Assembly (NCBI GenBank): GCA_038123715.1
Contig: JAYPAN010000006.1
Location: forward strand, 1 to 64,000
DNA: 64,000 bases
DNA from: JAYPAN01 sp038123715
Lineage (GTDB): Bacteria > Pseudomonadota > Alphaproteobacteria > RS24
Direction: 5' to 3'
This document shows, piece after piece, positions 62,310 through 64,000 of the stretch. The notes under the pieces are model-generated. The model was not told where the DNA came from. It ran no database searches and worked only from the letters and a program-made list of their open reading frames with translations. The stretch's first letter is position 1, and every line of letters starts with the position of its first letter. The translations under genes and the position numbers were made by a program.

Positions 62310-63284
62310 TCACTGCCCAAGGCATGAGCTTTCAACATCGCGGATTTCGTCCGGTGTCAATTTCGGGTCAGCGGCCGCGGCCAGACATTCGGTTAATTCC
62401 TCGCGGTTTTTCACGCCCAGAATAACCGAGCCGATATCATCAATTGACAGCGCATAGCGATGCGCCAGCCGTGCTGGTGTTTGCCCCCATTGGGCGGCAA
62501 GCGCGCGGAAACCGGCAGCGCGGTCAAAATCTTGCCGGTCGGCGTCATCTTCGGGCAAGTCCCTGTCCATGGCCGAGGTCAACGCCCCGGCCTGCACGGC
62601 GCGAATGGCCAATGCCGGCACATCATGTTTGCGGCAGGCATCCAAAACAGCCCGCGAATCCAGCGTGCCGGTTACATAGCCAATAGCGCCCGGCGAGTTT
62701 AACGGATTGACAACACATTGCACGGCGCTGGGTGGTTTTTCATGCGCTATGGCTTTTTCCAGCGCCGATTGCTGGCCAAGACCAAATCCCCAGCCGCCGA
62801 TTTTGCCCTCTTGCTGCAAGCGCTCAAAGGCGGGAATAACGGCATCGAAAAAATAGCTGATTGGCGTGGTCAGCCGGTCGCGTAAATCATTAAATTGAGG
62901 CAGCGTGTAACCATCTTCAATCAATTGCGAATGCAGAAGAAACAAATCGGCGTGGTCAATCCCCATAGTCTGCAAAGAGCGTGTGAGCGAGGCGTTCAAC
63001 TTGTCATAAACCGCTTCCGGCGGCACATGGCCGAGGCGGTGTTTGGTGGTAAAGCGCAGGCCGGTTTTATCCATGCCCTGAAACGCTTCGCCGATAACCA
63101 TTTCCGACTCGCCCTTGCCATACATGGGCGCCAAATCGAAATGGGTAATCCCTTGCTCTACCGCCAACCGCACAGTAGCTACGGCCTCTTCGCGCGTGGT
63201 CGCGCCCCAAATCTGGCCGAGGCCGCCGCCGCCCAAAGTCAAGGCGCTGACCGTGCCATAAGGTCTGAATTTTCTGATTTCCAT
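62310..63284 (-). CDS. Aldo/keto reductase
   Basis: 324-aa NAD(P)H-dependent TIM-barrel reductase. The catalytic tetrad region is visible as F-D-L-A-P-M-Y-G-K-G-E-S-E (Asp and Tyr), T-K-H-R-L-G (Lys) and D-L-F-L-L-H-S-Q (His). The late I-G-S-V-I-L-G-V-K-N-R-E-E-L is the cofactor-site signature. The start at 63284 (M-E-I-R-K-F) follows GGGAGGCGCAG. It resembles the aldose/ketose dehydrogenase branch of the family. Confidence 0.9.
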   Translation of the reverse strand: MEIRKFRPYGTVSALTLGGGGLGQIWGATTREEAVATVRLAVEQGITHFDLAPMYGKGESEMVIGEAFQGMDKTGLRFTTKHRLGHVPPEAVYDKLNASLTRSLQTMGIDHADLFLLHSQLIEDGYTLPQFNDLRDRLTTPISYFFDAVIPAFERLQQEGKIGGWGFGLGQQSALEKAIAHEKPPSAVQCVVNPLNSPGAIGYVTGTLDSRAVLDACRKHDVPALAIRAVQAGALTSAMDRDLPEDDADRQDFDRAAGFRALAAQWGQTPARLAHRYALSIDDIGSVILGVKNREELTECLAAAADPKLTPDEIRDVESSCLGQ

Positions 63285-63450
63285 CTGCGCCTCCCATTCG
63301 CCCTGTTTCATATTCTGGCGCAAGCCTAGCGGCATTGATATCGCCTGTCCAAAGCAATTTCATTGCATTGTTTTCCCGGAGGTAAACCTTGCTCAATCCT
63401 CAATGATGCTTTTATGGTGAGGATAGTTTCAACGTTGCGGAGGCGGAAAA

Positions 63451-63765
63451 ATGTCAGATCCGAAAATCATCAGTTTCAACACGATTGATTTTCCATCAGA
63501 AGCGCATTTGCAAGTGCATTTGAGTAATATTGAAAAAAGGTCAGAAGAATTATTCGGCAAGATGGAACAATATGGTCTTTTGCGCGCTACGGTAAGTCAG
63601 GTGTTCAACAAGGATGGCGTCAATCGGGTGACTTGGCATCTTGAATACAGGGATGAAGCGGCAATGGAAAAATGCCGCACGCTTCTCGACAGTAACGCCC
63701 AGGGCAAAGAACAAAAAGTAGTTGCCAATCGTGGCGTCGTCATTTTTGACTGGGCGGCCAAATGA
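63451..63765 (+). CDS. Small protein, member 2 of a paralogous pair
   Basis: 104-aa protein aligning with 61688-62023 (K-I-I-S-F-N-T-I-D-F-P-S-E-A-H-L-Q-V-H-L; L-E-Y-R-D-E-A-A-M-E-K-C-R). Its stop overlaps the next gene's start (ATGA), a sign of coupling. Function unknown; the repeated placement beside oxidoreductase or hydrolase genes suggests an accessory role. Confidence 0.65.
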   Translation: MSDPKIISFNTIDFPSEAHLQVHLSNIEKRSEELFGKMEQYGLLRATVSQVFNKDGVNRVTWHLEYRDEAAMEKCRTLLDSNAQGKEQKVVANRGVVIFDWAAK

Positions 63766-64000
63766 GGCCGATTGCCCGATATATGCCGGGCATTATTCTG
63801 TTTATTGCAACGGGGATTTTTCCCAACACAACGCTTGGCGCACCAGCCAGCTTTATTCTTGTTCACGGCGCGACGGGCGGCGGCTGGGACTGGAAAAAGG
63901 TTGCCGAAGAATTACAGGCAAATGGCCATCAAGTGTTTCGGCCAACCCTGACAGGGCTGGGCGCGCGCATGCATCTGGCGAGGCCGGATGTCAATCTTAC
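63762..64000 (+). CDS. Secreted alpha/beta hydrolase, 3' end beyond the window
   Basis: Partial gene starting at 63762 with an ATGA overlap. The signal peptide (M-P-G-I-I-L-F-I-A-T-G-I-F-P-N) is followed by the start of an alpha/beta-hydrolase fold, F-I-L-V-H-G-A-T-G-G-G-W-D-W. The oxyanion H-G-A-T-G-G and later P-T-L-T-G-L-G-A are typical. The nucleophile is outside the window. Likely exported. Confidence 0.78.
   Translation, partial: MRPIARYMPGIILFIATGIFPNTTLGAPASFILVHGATGGGWDWKKVAEELQANGHQVFRPTLTGLGARMHLARPDVNL

Noticed and set aside
1..64000. CRISPR array or phage block
   Set aside because: No regularly spaced repeats, cas genes or phage structural genes were seen; the single integrase-like gene lacks catalytic residues.

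Overview
The window reads as chromosomal DNA from an alphaproteobacterium, probably a free-living aquatic one. It has moderately high GC, densely packed short-spaced operons, paired GANTC (CcrM-type) sites in an intergenic palindrome, a DUF6324-type small protein, a prokaryotic FeS-cluster photolyase, and a MoxR/CoxE-like pair without CO dehydrogenase. No phage structural genes, rRNA operon or CRISPR array are visible. A run of 100 N flanked by an identical 55-bp sequence at 52.4 kb shows that this is a scaffolded draft or metagenome assembly. Genus-level placement is not supported from the sequence alone.

Layout. 0-9.7 kb: a partial HupE/UreJ-type membrane protein, crotonase, sugar kinase, a previously unlisted 30-codon ORF with its own terminator, metallo-beta-lactamase and HIT hydrolases, then an SDR and a three-gene photolyase operon (DUF2256, FeS photolyase, small Cys protein), a double DsbA/HCCA-isomerase-like protein and an acyltransferase. 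9.8-19.4 kb: aldehyde dehydrogenase, isovaleryl-CoA dehydrogenase, an orphan iron/thiamine-type ABC permease, tRNA-His beside a gene remnant, two MFS carriers, and an ECF sigma / membrane protein / periplasmic sensor operon. A candidate three-hairpin small RNA follows at 19.52-19.61 kb. 19.6-28.5 kb: a LinB-like haloalkane dehalogenase, an acidic coiled-coil protein, a GAF-like membrane protein, and the vitamin B12 uptake locus (btuF, btuC, cobalamin riboswitch, btuB, btuD), then an MlaF-like ATPase with altered catalytic residues. 28.5-43.3 kb: msrA, a TonB receptor, kpsF, galU, a lytic transglycosylase, moxR/coxE-like genes and gltBD. 43.5-49.6 kb: two hydrolases, an Hsp20 gene with a ROSE-like leader, an NSS transporter, HisN and an N-formylglutamate amidohydrolase. 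49.7-51.6 kb: tRNA-Val and a visibly AT-richer run of small genes. 51.7-64 kb: cold-shock protein, an FAD oxidoreductase broken by the assembly gap, a cupin, a second dehalogenase-like hydrolase, a GST, a degenerate integrase-like protein, a cadherin/cupredoxin lipoprotein, an Old Yellow Enzyme, an aldo/keto reductase and two paralogous small proteins.

Functional links. The strongest integrated unit is B12 import: an outer-membrane receptor under a riboswitch plus binding protein, permease and ATPase. The sigma/membrane/sensor trio is a self-contained envelope-stress switch. The photolyase group is a light-damage repair cassette. The best candidates for undescribed biology are the 30-aa ORF (3119-3211), the small RNA with a C-rich loop next to the ECF operon, the ROSE-like thermometer, the active-site-less integrase-like protein, the degenerate MlaF-like ATPase, and the small-protein pair around 61.7/63.5 kb.
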